DNA of 64,000 bases, from positions 22,579 to 86,578 of the forward strand of contig NZ_PYWX01000049.1 in the NCBI RefSeq assembly GCF_003031675.1, given 5' to 3'. The DNA is from Pseudomonas palleroniana (GTDB taxonomy: Bacteria; Pseudomonadota; Gammaproteobacteria; Pseudomonadales; Pseudomonadaceae). Of the stretch, positions 16,720-25,150 are shown in pieces. The translations under genes were made by a program, and so were the position numbers. The notes beneath the pieces are model-generated. The model saw nothing but the letters and a program-made list of their open reading frames with translations. It was not told the origin of the DNA and searched no databases. Position 1 is the stretch's first letter, and every line of letters starts with the position of its first letter.

Positions 16720-17242
16720 GCTGAAATGCATGGGGCTTGCACTGTTCTGCACGGTATCGGTGGCCCAGGGCGTTCGGGCAGAAAACTGTCGGCTCTCGCT
16801 GAGCCAGTCGCGCATCGACTATGGCGTTGTTCATCGCGAGGCGTTGCGCGAAAGCCCGACGGTGACGCTCGGTTCGCGCACGCTGCACTTGAGCGTGCTG
16901 TGTGCAGAGCCTTCGGCCATCGCGTTGCGATTCACTGGCGCGGCAGATGGGCGAGGTTTCCGGTTCGGGCAACAGGGGCGCCTGCGGCTGAGTCTCAAGC
17001 ATGCCCTGATGGACGGGCGCGCCGTCGATTGGGGGCTGGCACACCTGCCCGGTGAGGCCTCTCGCGGGCAGTTGTTACCGGGCCAGGTCCTGATGGCACG
17101 AGCATTGGGCAAAAGGCTGACGGCCCAGGTCGATGTCGACACTGACCTGCCTGCCGATGCCTTTGAGGTGCGCTATCAGACGGTACTGGAAAGCCAGGGC
17201 AATTTCGAACTGGTCAGTCCGGCTGTTCCACTGAACCGATGA
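16709..17242 (+). CDS. Minor fimbrial subunit (probable tip pilin)
   Basis: The 177-residue precursor starts inside the end of the usher gene (ATG at 16709). It has a signal peptide to residue 24, then ENCRLSLSQSRIDYG with C27 and a second Cys at C65, the pilin disulfide pattern. The rest is beta-rich, with IALRFTGA and RYQTVLESQGNFELV at the end. No lectin-like adhesin domain is attached, so it would be a short tip or terminator subunit. It is not closely recognisable beyond the pilin fold. It overlaps the convergent ABC ATPase gene by 29 bp. Confidence 0.7.
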   Translation: MAVKLKCMGLALFCTVSVAQGVRAENCRLSLSQSRIDYGVVHREALRESPTVTLGSRTLHLSVLCAEPSAIALRFTGAADGRGFRFGQQGRLRLSLKHALMDGRAVDWGLAHLPGEASRGQLLPGQVLMARALGKRLTAQVDVDTDLPADAFEVRYQTVLESQGNFELVSPAVPLNR

Positions 17243-17951
17243 AATTGGCGAACTCCGGGGTTTGCGGGTTGGCAAACAACAACTTGGGATCGCCCACTTC
17301 ATGCACCTTGCCCTGGTGCATGAACACCAGCTTGTCGCCGACTTCCCGGGCAAAGCGCATTTCGTGGGTCACCATGATCAAGGTCATGCCGTCCTTGGCC
17401 AGTTGGCGCACGACGCTGAGTACTTCATTGACCAGCTCCGGGTCGAGGGCCGAGGTGATCTCATCACACAGCAACACTTTGGGCGACATGGCCAGGGCAC
17501 GGGCAATCGCTACTCGCTGTTGTTGGCCGCCAGAGAGGCGATCGGGGAATGCGTCGAATTTTTCCCCAAGGCCGACCCGCTCCAGCATCTGGCGGGCCAG
17601 TTGTGCCGCCTTGGCCTTGGGCACTTTCTGCACCACCTGGGGGGCCAGCATCACATTCTCACCGACCGTCAGGTGCGGGAACAGGTTGAATTGCTGAAAC
17701 ACCATGCCGACTTTCTGTCGCAGGCTGCGCAGGTCGGCGCGGGCGGCGTCCAGGTACTCGCCATCGACTTCGATCACGCCATCGTTAATGGACTCCAGAC
17801 CATTGAGGGTGCGCAGCAGGGTGGATTTACCCGAGCCGCTGCGGCCGATGATGGCTACCACTTGGCCTTCATCCACCGTCAGGTCGATGCCCTTGAGTAC
17901 ATGATGGTCGCCGTAATACTTATGCAGGGCGGAAATTCTAAGCAGAGGCAT
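17214..17951 (-). CDS. Polar amino acid ABC transporter ATP-binding protein
   Basis: The 245-residue ATPase has Walker A GRSGSGKST, Q-loop VFQQFNLFPHLTV, signature LSGGQQQRVAIARAL, Walker B VLLCDEITSALDPE and switch H in MVTHEM, all diagnostic of the GlnQ/HisP group. The start at 17951 (MPLLRIS) has a strong AAGGAGA Shine-Dalgarno; a longer frame upstream has none. It is the last gene of an SBP-permease-permease-ATPase operon and overlaps the upstream permease gene by 14 bp. Confidence 0.95.
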   Translation of the reverse strand: MPLLRISALHKYYGDHHVLKGIDLTVDEGQVVAIIGRSGSGKSTLLRTLNGLESINDGVIEVDGEYLDAARADLRSLRQKVGMVFQQFNLFPHLTVGENVMLAPQVVQKVPKAKAAQLARQMLERVGLGEKFDAFPDRLSGGQQQRVAIARALAMSPKVLLCDEITSALDPELVNEVLSVVRQLAKDGMTLIMVTHEMRFAREVGDKLVFMHQGKVHEVGDPKLLFANPQTPEFANFIGSVEQPD

Positions 17952-18588
17952 GCAGTCTCCTTTCCAGGTAGCGCGCACTGAGGGACAAGGGGTAGCAGAG
18001 CAAAAAGTAACCAAGGGCCACCAGGCCATAGACCATGAAGGGCTCGAAGGTGGCGTTGGCGAGCATGCCGCCGGTCTTGGTCAATTCGGTGAAGCCGATG
18101 ATCGAAGTCACGGCGGTGCCTTTGACCACTTGCACCGAGAAACCCACGGTGGGGGCCACTGCAATGCGCAGGGCCTGGGGCAGAATCACGTAGCGCAGTT
18201 GTTCAAGCGGATTCAGCGCCAGGCTGGCCGACGCTTCCCACTGCCCATGGGCGATGGAGTCGACGCAGCCGCGCCAGATTTCAGCGAGGTAGGCGCTGGT
18301 GAACAGGGTCAGGGCAATCGCCGCCGCCAACCACGGTGAGATATCCACTCCGAGCAGGGCGATGCCGAAAAACACCAGGAACAGCTGCATCAGCAGCGGC
18401 GTGCCCTGAAACAGTTCGATGTAGGTACGGGCGACATTGCGCGGGAAGGCCTTGCGGCTGATACGCATCGTCATGACCAGCAGGCCGATCACGCCGCCGC
18501 CGATGAATGCCACCAGCGACAATATCAAGGTCCACTGCAGACCGGTGGCCAGGTTGCGCACGATATCCCAGAAGGAAAAGTCACTCAT
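17938..18588 (-). CDS. Polar amino acid ABC transporter permease 2
   Basis: The 216-residue permease has the HisMQ-type N-terminus (LATGLQWTLILSL) and the EAA loop ASASLALNPLEQLRYVILPQA. About five helices are visible. The start MSDFSFWD has AGGAA upstream and overlaps the stop of permease 1 by four bases. It forms the heteromeric channel with permease 1. The substrate is an amino acid or close analogue. Confidence 0.93.
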   Translation of the reverse strand: MSDFSFWDIVRNLATGLQWTLILSLVAFIGGGVIGLLVMTMRISRKAFPRNVARTYIELFQGTPLLMQLFLVFFGIALLGVDISPWLAAAIALTLFTSAYLAEIWRGCVDSIAHGQWEASASLALNPLEQLRYVILPQALRIAVAPTVGFSVQVVKGTAVTSIIGFTELTKTGGMLANATFEPFMVYGLVALGYFLLCYPLSLSARYLERRLHASA

Positions 18589-19253
18589 CGGCTGTTCCTC
18601 ATCACAAATCGGCGACCGATCCAGTTGAGCAACTGACGAATCATCAGTGCCATGCACAGGTAGACCAAGGTGGTCAGGGCATAGGTTTCAAAGGCTCGGA
18701 AGTTGCGCGACTGGATAAAGTTGGCGGCAAAGCTGAGTTCCTCCGTGGCGATCTGCGAACACACCGCCGAACCGAGCATCACGATAATGATCTGGCTGCT
18801 CAGGGCCGGCCAGACTTTGCCCAGCGCCGGCAGCAATACCACGTGGCGAAACGCTTCGAAGCGCGTCATTGCCAGCGCGGCGGCGGCTTCCAGTTGCCCG
18901 CGAGGAATGGCCTGGATACCGGCGCGGATGATCTCGGTTGAGTAAGCGCCCAGGTTGATCACCATTGCCAGCACGGCGGCTTGCCACTCGGTGATTTTCA
19001 GCCCCAGGGACGGCAGGCCGAAAAAGATGAAAAACAACTGCACCAGGAACGGCGTGTTGCGGATCAACTCGACATACACACCGAACAGCCAGGCAAATGG
19101 CTGAATCTTCCACGCCCGCACCACGGCACCGACTGTGCCCAGGGCCACCCCCAGGATTGCGCCGATGGCTGTCAGCTCAAGGGTGAACAAGGCGCCACGC
19201 AACAGCAGATCGGTATTGGCCAGCACCGGCACAAAGTCGAATTGATAGGCCAT
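18585..19253 (-). CDS. Polar amino acid ABC transporter permease 1
   Basis: The 222-residue HisMQ-family permease has TLELTAIGAILGV at the first helix, YVELIRNTPFLVQLFF typical of the family, and the EAA loop AAAALAMTRFEAFRHVVLLPA. GGAG lies before the ATG. It starts 14 bp after the stop of the binding-protein gene and overlaps permease 2 by ATGA. Confidence 0.93.
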   Translation of the reverse strand: MAYQFDFVPVLANTDLLLRGALFTLELTAIGAILGVALGTVGAVVRAWKIQPFAWLFGVYVELIRNTPFLVQLFFIFFGLPSLGLKITEWQAAVLAMVINLGAYSTEIIRAGIQAIPRGQLEAAAALAMTRFEAFRHVVLLPALGKVWPALSSQIIIVMLGSAVCSQIATEELSFAANFIQSRNFRAFETYALTTLVYLCMALMIRQLLNWIGRRFVMRNSR

Positions 19254-19267
19254 GGATCAGCTCCGCT

Positions 19268-20053
19268 TCAGAGATCGGCAGGCAACGGCTCTTTGAGCCA
19301 TTGCATCGCGTTCTTTTCCAGGCTGCCGTCAGCCTTGGCCGCGACCAGAATCTGATTGACCTTCTCCAGCAGGGCCGGCTCGTTTTTGTTCACCCCCACA
19401 TACACCGGCGAGTCCTTGAGTTTCACCTTCAGCGCTGGTACGCGTTTCGGGTTGCGCTCGCTGATTGCCACCATCACCACGTTGCCGCTGGCGATCAGAT
19501 CGACCTGGCCGGCAAGGTAAGCAGCGATGGTCGAGTTGTTGTCTTCGAAGCGTTTGATGGTGGCTTCCTTGGGCGCCACGGCGGTCAGCTCGATGTCTTC
19601 AATGGCGCCGCGGGTCACGCTGATGGTCTTGCCCTTGAGGTCGTCGGTGGTGCTGATGGGCGCGTCAGGCGGGCCGAACACGGCCAGGTAGAACGGCGCG
19701 TAGGCCTTGGAGAAATCGATGACTTTTTCTCGCTCGGGGTTCTTGCCCAGGCTGGAAATCACCAGGTCGACCTTGCCGGTGGTGAGAAACGGGATGCGGT
19801 TGGTGCTGTTGACCGGGGTCAGCTCCAGCTTGACCTTGAGCTGGTCGGCCACCAGCTTGGCGGTATCAATGTCCAAGCCGCGAGGCTTCATATCGGGACC
19901 AACCGAGCCGAAGGGGGGGAAATCCTGGGGTACGGCGACCTTGAGGGTGCCGCGGGCAACGATATCGTCCAGACCGTTGGCCTGGGCGGGTGCCTGGCCC
20001 AGCATCAGGCTGGCAAACAAGGCAGTGAGCAGGGCGCTGTAGCGCTTGGTCAT
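19268..20053 (-). CDS. Amino acid ABC transporter substrate-binding protein
   Basis: The 261-residue periplasmic protein has a signal peptide ending AQA (about residue 25) and the SBP family 3 fold: LKVAVPQDFPPFGSVG, GLDIDTAKLVADQL, DLVISSLGKNPEREKVIDFS. The motif TxxRxPxL is present as STNRIPFLTTG, where the Arg normally binds the ligand carboxylate. The start at 20053 has CGGAGAG upstream. It leads the transporter operon and is divergent from the GntR-type regulator. Confidence 0.93.
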   Translation of the reverse strand: MTKRYSALLTALFASLMLGQAPAQANGLDDIVARGTLKVAVPQDFPPFGSVGPDMKPRGLDIDTAKLVADQLKVKLELTPVNSTNRIPFLTTGKVDLVISSLGKNPEREKVIDFSKAYAPFYLAVFGPPDAPISTTDDLKGKTISVTRGAIEDIELTAVAPKEATIKRFEDNNSTIAAYLAGQVDLIASGNVVMVAISERNPKRVPALKVKLKDSPVYVGVNKNEPALLEKVNQILVAAKADGSLEKNAMQWLKEPLPADL

Positions 20054-20158
20054 GGCAACTCTCCGGAAGAGACGGGGGAATGTTCTGTCTGGAGCTATTG
20101 CACGGCCCATGCCATGACACTGCCAATGCTCTGGAACGCTGGAGTTTGTTGAGTCTTG

Positions 20159-20172
20159 TGGTCTTACTGGTC
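20159..20172. promoter_or_regulatory. TGGTC direct repeat in the SBP/regulator divergent region
   Basis: TGGTC-TTAC-TGGTC lies in the 254-bp gap between the divergent transporter operon and its likely regulator. FadR-subfamily regulators usually bind short sites built on TGGT/ACCA elements. This is suggestive only. Confidence 0.3.
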
Positions 20173-20307
20173 TGAACAGTCGGCTGGCGTTTCGCACCCT
20201 TTTCGAGCGCTGCCAAAACCGCGCGAGCCCCTTTGGGGCGTGGCTTGCCGAGGGCTGCGAATAGCTTTACAACTAGCCGCTCAGCTCTCTGGAACCTTGA
20301 GTCTTCT

Positions 20308-21003
20308 ATGAATTCCATCGCCCAAGCCGTACCGGAAGCGGCCCTGCAGGCCATCCGCAAACTGATCAAGGAGCAGGGCTTCGCCGCCGGTGATGCGCTG
20401 CCGTCCCAACGCGACCTGGCGGTGCAGTTGGGCGTGAGCCGAGCCTCGTTGCGTGAGGCGTTGTCATCCTTGAGTGCCTTGGGCGTGGTCAGTGTGCAGC
20501 CAGGTAAAGGCGTGTTCGTTCAAGAGGTACAGGAGACCCCGGGGTTTGCCTGGCCCTTCGCCGCCCAGGCCACGCCGTTGGATATCTTCCAATTGCGCTA
20601 TGCCCTTGAAGGGTTTGCCGCGGGGTTGGCGGCGGTCATGTTGACGATTGATGAACTGGACACGTTGGAAGATAACCTTGAGGCGATGCGCAAGGTGCTC
20701 AAGTCGGGAGACTTTGAAGCCGCCGCCCGGCTGGACTTCGAATTCCATCAACGCATCTTGCTGGCCAGTGGTAACCAGGCGATGGTGAGCATCCTGAGCG
20801 CCAGCGCCGACGTGTTCCTGGAAAGCCAGAAACTACCGTTCATCCGGCCGGAGCGTGCCATGGAAACCTGGCAGGAGCACCGCAGGATCCTGCGTGCCCT
20901 GGCGCGGCGCGCCAGTGCGGCGGCGCAGAAAAGCATGCAGGAGCACGTGCGCAACGCGGCGTTGCGTACCGGTATCGCCTTCGTCACCCCGGTAGCGCCG
21001 TGA
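20308..21003 (+). CDS. GntR/FadR family transcriptional regulator
   Basis: The 231-residue protein has an N-terminal winged helix (about 10-75: LPSQRDLAVQLGVSRASLREALSSLSALGVVSVQPGKGVFV) and an all-helical FCD effector domain (about 90-220) with DFEFHQRILLASGN, giving metal-ligand Asp/His residues. FCD proteins usually bind organic or amino acids. It is divergent from the ABC operon and is the likely regulator of it. The start at MNSIAQ is chosen by homology; the Shine-Dalgarno is weak. Confidence 0.88.
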   Translation: MNSIAQAVPEAALQAIRKLIKEQGFAAGDALPSQRDLAVQLGVSRASLREALSSLSALGVVSVQPGKGVFVQEVQETPGFAWPFAAQATPLDIFQLRYALEGFAAGLAAVMLTIDELDTLEDNLEAMRKVLKSGDFEAAARLDFEFHQRILLASGNQAMVSILSASADVFLESQKLPFIRPERAMETWQEHRRILRALARRASAAAQKSMQEHVRNAALRTGIAFVTPVAP

Positions 21004-21124
21004 GTTGGGCTATACCCAAACTCATGCGCCGTCATAGGAAGACTCAATCAGAGGCGGCTTCCTGAACGGGGGAAGGGCGGCTATGATGGGCAACGTTTTT
21101 TTTGCTTACAATCCGGAGACATCC

Positions 21125-21454
21125 ATGAGCAACGATCTTATCAAGCACGTCACCGACGCGACCTTTGAGGCCGAAGTACTCAAGGCTCAAGGCCCGGTGC
21201 TGGTTGACTACTGGGCTGAATGGTGCGGCCCTTGCAAAATGATCGCTCCGGTCCTGGACGACATTGCAACCACTTACGAAGGCAAGTTGACCATTGCCAA
21301 GCTGAACATCGACGACAACCAGGAAACCCCGGCCAAGCATGGCGTACGTGGTATCCCGACCCTGATGCTGTTCAAGGACGGTGAGGTTGCGGCTACTAAA
21401 GTGGGCGCGCTGTCGAAGTCCCAGTTGCAGGCTTTCCTCGACGCGAACATCTAA
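21125..21454 (+). CDS. trxA: Thioredoxin 1
   Basis: The 109-residue cytosolic disulfide reductase has the active site WCGPC at 33-37, the buried Asp in VLVDYWAEW, and cis-Pro in VRGIPTLMLF. The ATG at 21125 has CCGGAG upstream. A -10-like TATGAT near 21081 fits a dedicated promoter. A strong terminator follows immediately, separating it from rho. Confidence 0.97.
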   Translation: MSNDLIKHVTDATFEAEVLKAQGPVLVDYWAEWCGPCKMIAPVLDDIATTYEGKLTIAKLNIDDNQETPAKHGVRGIPTLMLFKDGEVAATKVGALSKSQLQAFLDANI

Positions 21455-21462
21455 GCGTCGTG

Positions 21463-21493
21463 AAAAAAGCCCCGCAAATCGCGGGGCTTTTTC
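21463..21493 (+). terminator. Rho-independent terminator of trxA
   Basis: The GCCCCGC/GCGGGGC stem with loop AAAT is flanked by an A-run on the left and T5 on the right, nine bases after the trxA stop. It would work in both directions. Confidence 0.95.
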
Positions 21494-21688
21494 GTTAAAC
21501 AGGGCTAGACGCTCCGAAACTCAGGTGGTACATTCGGCCCCGCACTGGTTTCTCCACTGCCCCCTGCAAGCCGTCGCCGACGCATTCCTTTTCGATTAGT
21601 ACGCGATCCTGTCGCCTTCTCTGCGGCGCGGCCTCATTAAGCCAAAAGCTTAATTTCCCCCCTCCATAAATGATTACGTCATTCCTAT

Positions 21689-22948
21689 ATGAATCTGACT
21701 GAACTCAAGCAAAAGCCGATTACCGAACTGCTCGAATTGGCCGAACAGATGGGCATAGAAAATATGGCCCGTTCGCGCAAGCAGGACGTGATTTTCTCCC
21801 TGCTGAAAAAGCACGCGAAAAGCGGCGAGGAAATCTCCGGTGATGGCGTGCTGGAGATTCTCCAGGACGGCTTCGGCTTCCTCCGCTCTGCAGACGCTTC
21901 CTATCTCGCCGGCCCAGACGATATTTACGTCTCGCCGAGCCAGATCCGTCGCTTCAACTTGCGTACCGGTGACACCATCGTTGGCAAGATCCGTCCTCCG
22001 AAGGAAGGCGAGCGTTATTTCGCCCTGCTCAAGGTCGACACGATCAACTTCGATCGTCCCGAGAACGCGAAAAACAAGATTCTCTTCGAGAACCTGACCC
22101 CGCTGTTCCCGACTGTGCGCATGAAGATGGAGGCCGGTAACGGCTCCACCGAAGACTTGACCGGTCGTGTAATCGACCTGTGCGCCCCGATCGGCAAAGG
22201 CCAGCGTGGTCTGATCGTCGCACCGCCGAAGGCCGGTAAGACCATCATGCTGCAGAACATTGCAGCGAACATCGCACGTAACAATCCTGAAGTTCACCTG
22301 ATCGTGCTGTTGATCGATGAGCGTCCGGAAGAAGTGACTGAAATGCAGCGCACCGTGCGCGGCGAAGTGGTCGCCTCGACGTTCGATGAGCCGCCAACCC
22401 GCCACGTGCAGGTTGCCGAAATGGTGATCGAGAAGGCCAAGCGCCTGGTTGAACACAAGAAAGACGTGGTGATCCTGCTCGACTCCATCACCCGTCTGGC
22501 CCGTGCCTACAACACCGTGATTCCAAGCTCCGGCAAAGTATTGACCGGTGGTGTCGATGCCCACGCCCTGGAAAAACCGAAACGTTTCTTCGGCGCTGCG
22601 CGGAACATCGAAGAAGGCGGCTCGCTGACCATTATCGCCACCGCGCTGGTTGAAACCGGCTCGAAGATGGACGAAGTGATCTACGAAGAGTTCAAGGGTA
22701 CCGGCAACATGGAACTGCCCCTGGACCGTCGTATTGCCGAGAAACGTGTGTTCCCGGCGATCAACATCAACCGTTCCGGCACCCGCCGTGAAGAGTTGCT
22801 GACCGCCGACGACGAACTGCAACGCATGTGGATTCTGCGCAAGTTGCTGCACCCGATGGACGAAGTCGCCGCCATCGAGTTCCTGGTCGACAAGCTGAAA
22901 ACCACCAAGACCAACGACGAGTTCTTCTTGTCGATGAAGCGTAAGTAA
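21689..22948 (+). CDS. rho: Transcription termination factor Rho
   Basis: The 419-residue protein has the N-terminal helical and cold-shock RNA-binding domains (MNLTELKQKPITELLELAEQ; GFGFLRSADASYLAGPDDIYVS). Walker A is APPKAGKT, the Q-loop region SSGKVLTGGVDA, and the R-loop follows. No Shine-Dalgarno is visible before the ATG. The roughly 190-nt leader after the trxA terminator is C-rich and low in G toward its 3' end (TTTCCCCCCTCC), consistent with autogenous Rho attenuation known for this gene. Confidence 0.98.
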   Translation: MNLTELKQKPITELLELAEQMGIENMARSRKQDVIFSLLKKHAKSGEEISGDGVLEILQDGFGFLRSADASYLAGPDDIYVSPSQIRRFNLRTGDTIVGKIRPPKEGERYFALLKVDTINFDRPENAKNKILFENLTPLFPTVRMKMEAGNGSTEDLTGRVIDLCAPIGKGQRGLIVAPPKAGKTIMLQNIAANIARNNPEVHLIVLLIDERPEEVTEMQRTVRGEVVASTFDEPPTRHVQVAEMVIEKAKRLVEHKKDVVILLDSITRLARAYNTVIPSSGKVLTGGVDAHALEKPKRFFGAARNIEEGGSLTIIATALVETGSKMDEVIYEEFKGTGNMELPLDRRIAEKRVFPAININRSGTRREELLTADDELQRMWILRKLLHPMDEVAAIEFLVDKLKTTKTNDEFFLSMKRK

Positions 22949-22973
22949 TACGACGTTTCAGGTCTGAAAGAAT

Positions 22974-22999
22974 GGCGCCCCCAGGGGCGCCTTTTTTTT
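22974..22999 (+). terminator. Rho-independent terminator of rho
   Basis: GGCGCCCC-CA-GGGGCGCC is followed by T8, 25 bp after the rho stop codon. Confidence 0.95.
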
Positions 23000-23102
23000 A
23001 TCGAGAAAGGGAGCTTTTCATCGTGAACGTGTCAGTTAAGAAACAAAAAAATCTCTTTCATTGTTAATCTTTGTACTTTTTACCTGACTGGCTCACTGAT
23101 TT

Positions 23103-25091
23103 ATGACCACCCTTGCTTATCGACGAGACATTGACGGGTTACGTGCCATCGCAGTGCTTGCGGTCGTGCTGTTTCATTTCGGCGTGCCGGGCTTCACTGG
23201 CGGCTTTGTCGGCGTTGATGTTTTCTTTGTGATTTCCGGTTATCTGATCACTACGATCATTTGGCGCGAGCGTGAAGCCGGGCGTTTCAGCTTTGTGGAT
23301 TTTTGGGCCCGGCGCGCCCGACGTATCCTGCCGGCGCTGTGCGTGATGATGCTGACGGCAGTGGTTGTGGGCTGGTTCCTGCTGGCGCCCAAGGACTACG
23401 AGGAACTGGGGCGTTCGATTCACAACCAGGTAATTTTCATCTCAAACCTGTTTTTCATGCGCCAGGATGGCTACTTCGATGTAGCGTCCGATATGAAGCC
23501 CATGCTGCATACGTGGTCGCTGTCGGTTGAAGAACAGTTCTACATTGTTTTTCCGCTGTTACTGACGCTGCTCTCGAGTCAGGTAAAGCGCTGGCGCATG
23601 GCTTTGTTGGTCCTGGCGCTGGCGTCCTTTGCCGCCTGTGTCTGGACACTGCCCCGTTATCCAGAAAAAGCTTTTTACCTGCTGCCCATGCGGGCCTGGG
23701 AGCTGCTGGCCGGATCCCTGCTGGCGGTGATGCCGCTGCGGGCATATCGAGCAAGCCCAATATTGGCTCAAGGTATCAGTCTTGCCAGCCTGGCCCTGAT
23801 CCTGGTGGCGGTGTTCGGTTATGACGCCACCACTGATTTTCCGGGGGCTGCCGCGCTGTTGCCGGTATTGGGCGTGGTCGGGCTGATCTGGGCCAACGGC
23901 CAGCAAGTCACACTGGTCGGGCAATTGCTGGGCAGCCGGGTGATGGTGGGTATAGGGCTGATTTCCTACTCGTGGTACCTGTGGCACTGGCCCGTGCTGG
24001 TCTATGGCAAATACGCCAGCCTTGACGGCCTGGCGGCATGGGAACTTGGCGGATTGCTGGGTTTGAGCATGGTCTTGGGTTACATGTCCTGGCGTTTCGT
24101 CGAGGCGCCGTTTCGTGAGAAGCGGCTGTTGGCGGGGCGGCGCTCAATTCTGGTTGCGGCGGTTATCGGGTTGGTCGGCCTGGGGCTTGTCGGCAAAAGC
24201 ATGACCTGGACGGACGGCGCGCCTTGGCGGCTATCGCCGCAGGCGTTGCAGTTCGCCCAGGCGCGGGTCTGGAGCCCTAAACTGATGAATTGCCTGTCGG
24301 ATGACAAGAAAAACGATCATCGAGAGCTATGTCATTTTGGCCCGGACTCCACCAGCCGTGTTCTGGTTTGGGGCGACAGTCATGCTTCGGCCTTGATTCC
24401 CGCACTCAAGGATGGCGCAAGCAGGTACGGCTTGAGCATTACCCAGGCCGGGTATTCAGGTTGTACGCCGTTCTACCGCAAGGAAAGCACACCGGGATGC
24501 CAGGCGTTCAATCAGCGCGTCGCCGAAGTGCTGGAGCAGGGGACGTTCAGCGACGTGGTTCTGGCCGCGCGCTGGAGCCTCTATGTTTATGGCGAACACT
24601 CCGGTGATACCGGCGCCTCGATTCACGACCCGGCGACCGGCAAGTATGACCGTGCTGTCGCCGAGCAGCTTTTTGCCGCTGCTGTGCGTGCACAAGTCCA
24701 GCGGCTGCGCGCCGGCGGCCATCGCGTGTGGTTGGTCAAAGAGGTGCCGCTGCTGCCCTTCAGCGCGCCTTATCGTCTGAGTCGCCTGGCAATGCTGGGG
24801 CGACCGACGGATAGAGAAGGCATGCCCGTCGCGGATCACCTCCAGCGTCAAGCCTATATCTATGATGTGTTCGAGCAGCTTGCCAAGGCGGACTCCGGCG
24901 TCATGTTGCTGGACCCGGCCTCCAGGCTGTGCGACGCCGGGGGATGGTGCGGCGTCGAACTTGAGGGACATTCCTTGTACACCGACGACAATCACCTCTC
25001 GGATGTGGGCGCGCGGTTTGTCGAGGCGTTCCTCGAACCCTTGTTCAACGCGTCGCACGCTTCTGCCGTGACGGATAATGGCGTGCAATAA
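23103..25091 (+). CDS. OafA/YrhL-type acyltransferase with SGNH domain
   Basis: The 662-residue protein combines an N-terminal 10-helix acyltransferase-3 domain (RDIDGLRAIAVLAVVLFHF, GFVGVDVFFVISGYL, HTWSLSVEEQFY) with a periplasmic SGNH hydrolase-like domain from about 400 (VWGDSHASAL, and DDNHLSDVGA with the catalytic Asp/His). Such fused proteins O-acetylate surface glycans such as O-antigen or peptidoglycan. No glycan biosynthesis genes adjoin it; it sits alone between rho and ubiD. Its leader is AT-rich and no clear Shine-Dalgarno is present. Confidence 0.9.
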   Translation: MTTLAYRRDIDGLRAIAVLAVVLFHFGVPGFTGGFVGVDVFFVISGYLITTIIWREREAGRFSFVDFWARRARRILPALCVMMLTAVVVGWFLLAPKDYEELGRSIHNQVIFISNLFFMRQDGYFDVASDMKPMLHTWSLSVEEQFYIVFPLLLTLLSSQVKRWRMALLVLALASFAACVWTLPRYPEKAFYLLPMRAWELLAGSLLAVMPLRAYRASPILAQGISLASLALILVAVFGYDATTDFPGAAALLPVLGVVGLIWANGQQVTLVGQLLGSRVMVGIGLISYSWYLWHWPVLVYGKYASLDGLAAWELGGLLGLSMVLGYMSWRFVEAPFREKRLLAGRRSILVAAVIGLVGLGLVGKSMTWTDGAPWRLSPQALQFAQARVWSPKLMNCLSDDKKNDHRELCHFGPDSTSRVLVWGDSHASALIPALKDGASRYGLSITQAGYSGCTPFYRKESTPGCQAFNQRVAEVLEQGTFSDVVLAARWSLYVYGEHSGDTGASIHDPATGKYDRAVAEQLFAAAVRAQVQRLRAGGHRVWLVKEVPLLPFSAPYRLSRLAMLGRPTDREGMPVADHLQRQAYIYDVFEQLAKADSGVMLLDPASRLCDAGGWCGVELEGHSLYTDDNHLSDVGARFVEAFLEPLFNASHASAVTDNGVQ

Positions 25092-25150
25092 GCTGCCAGC
25101 CGCCCTCAGAGCAGGTAGGATGTACGCCTATTTTACGGGTGGCATGGTTA

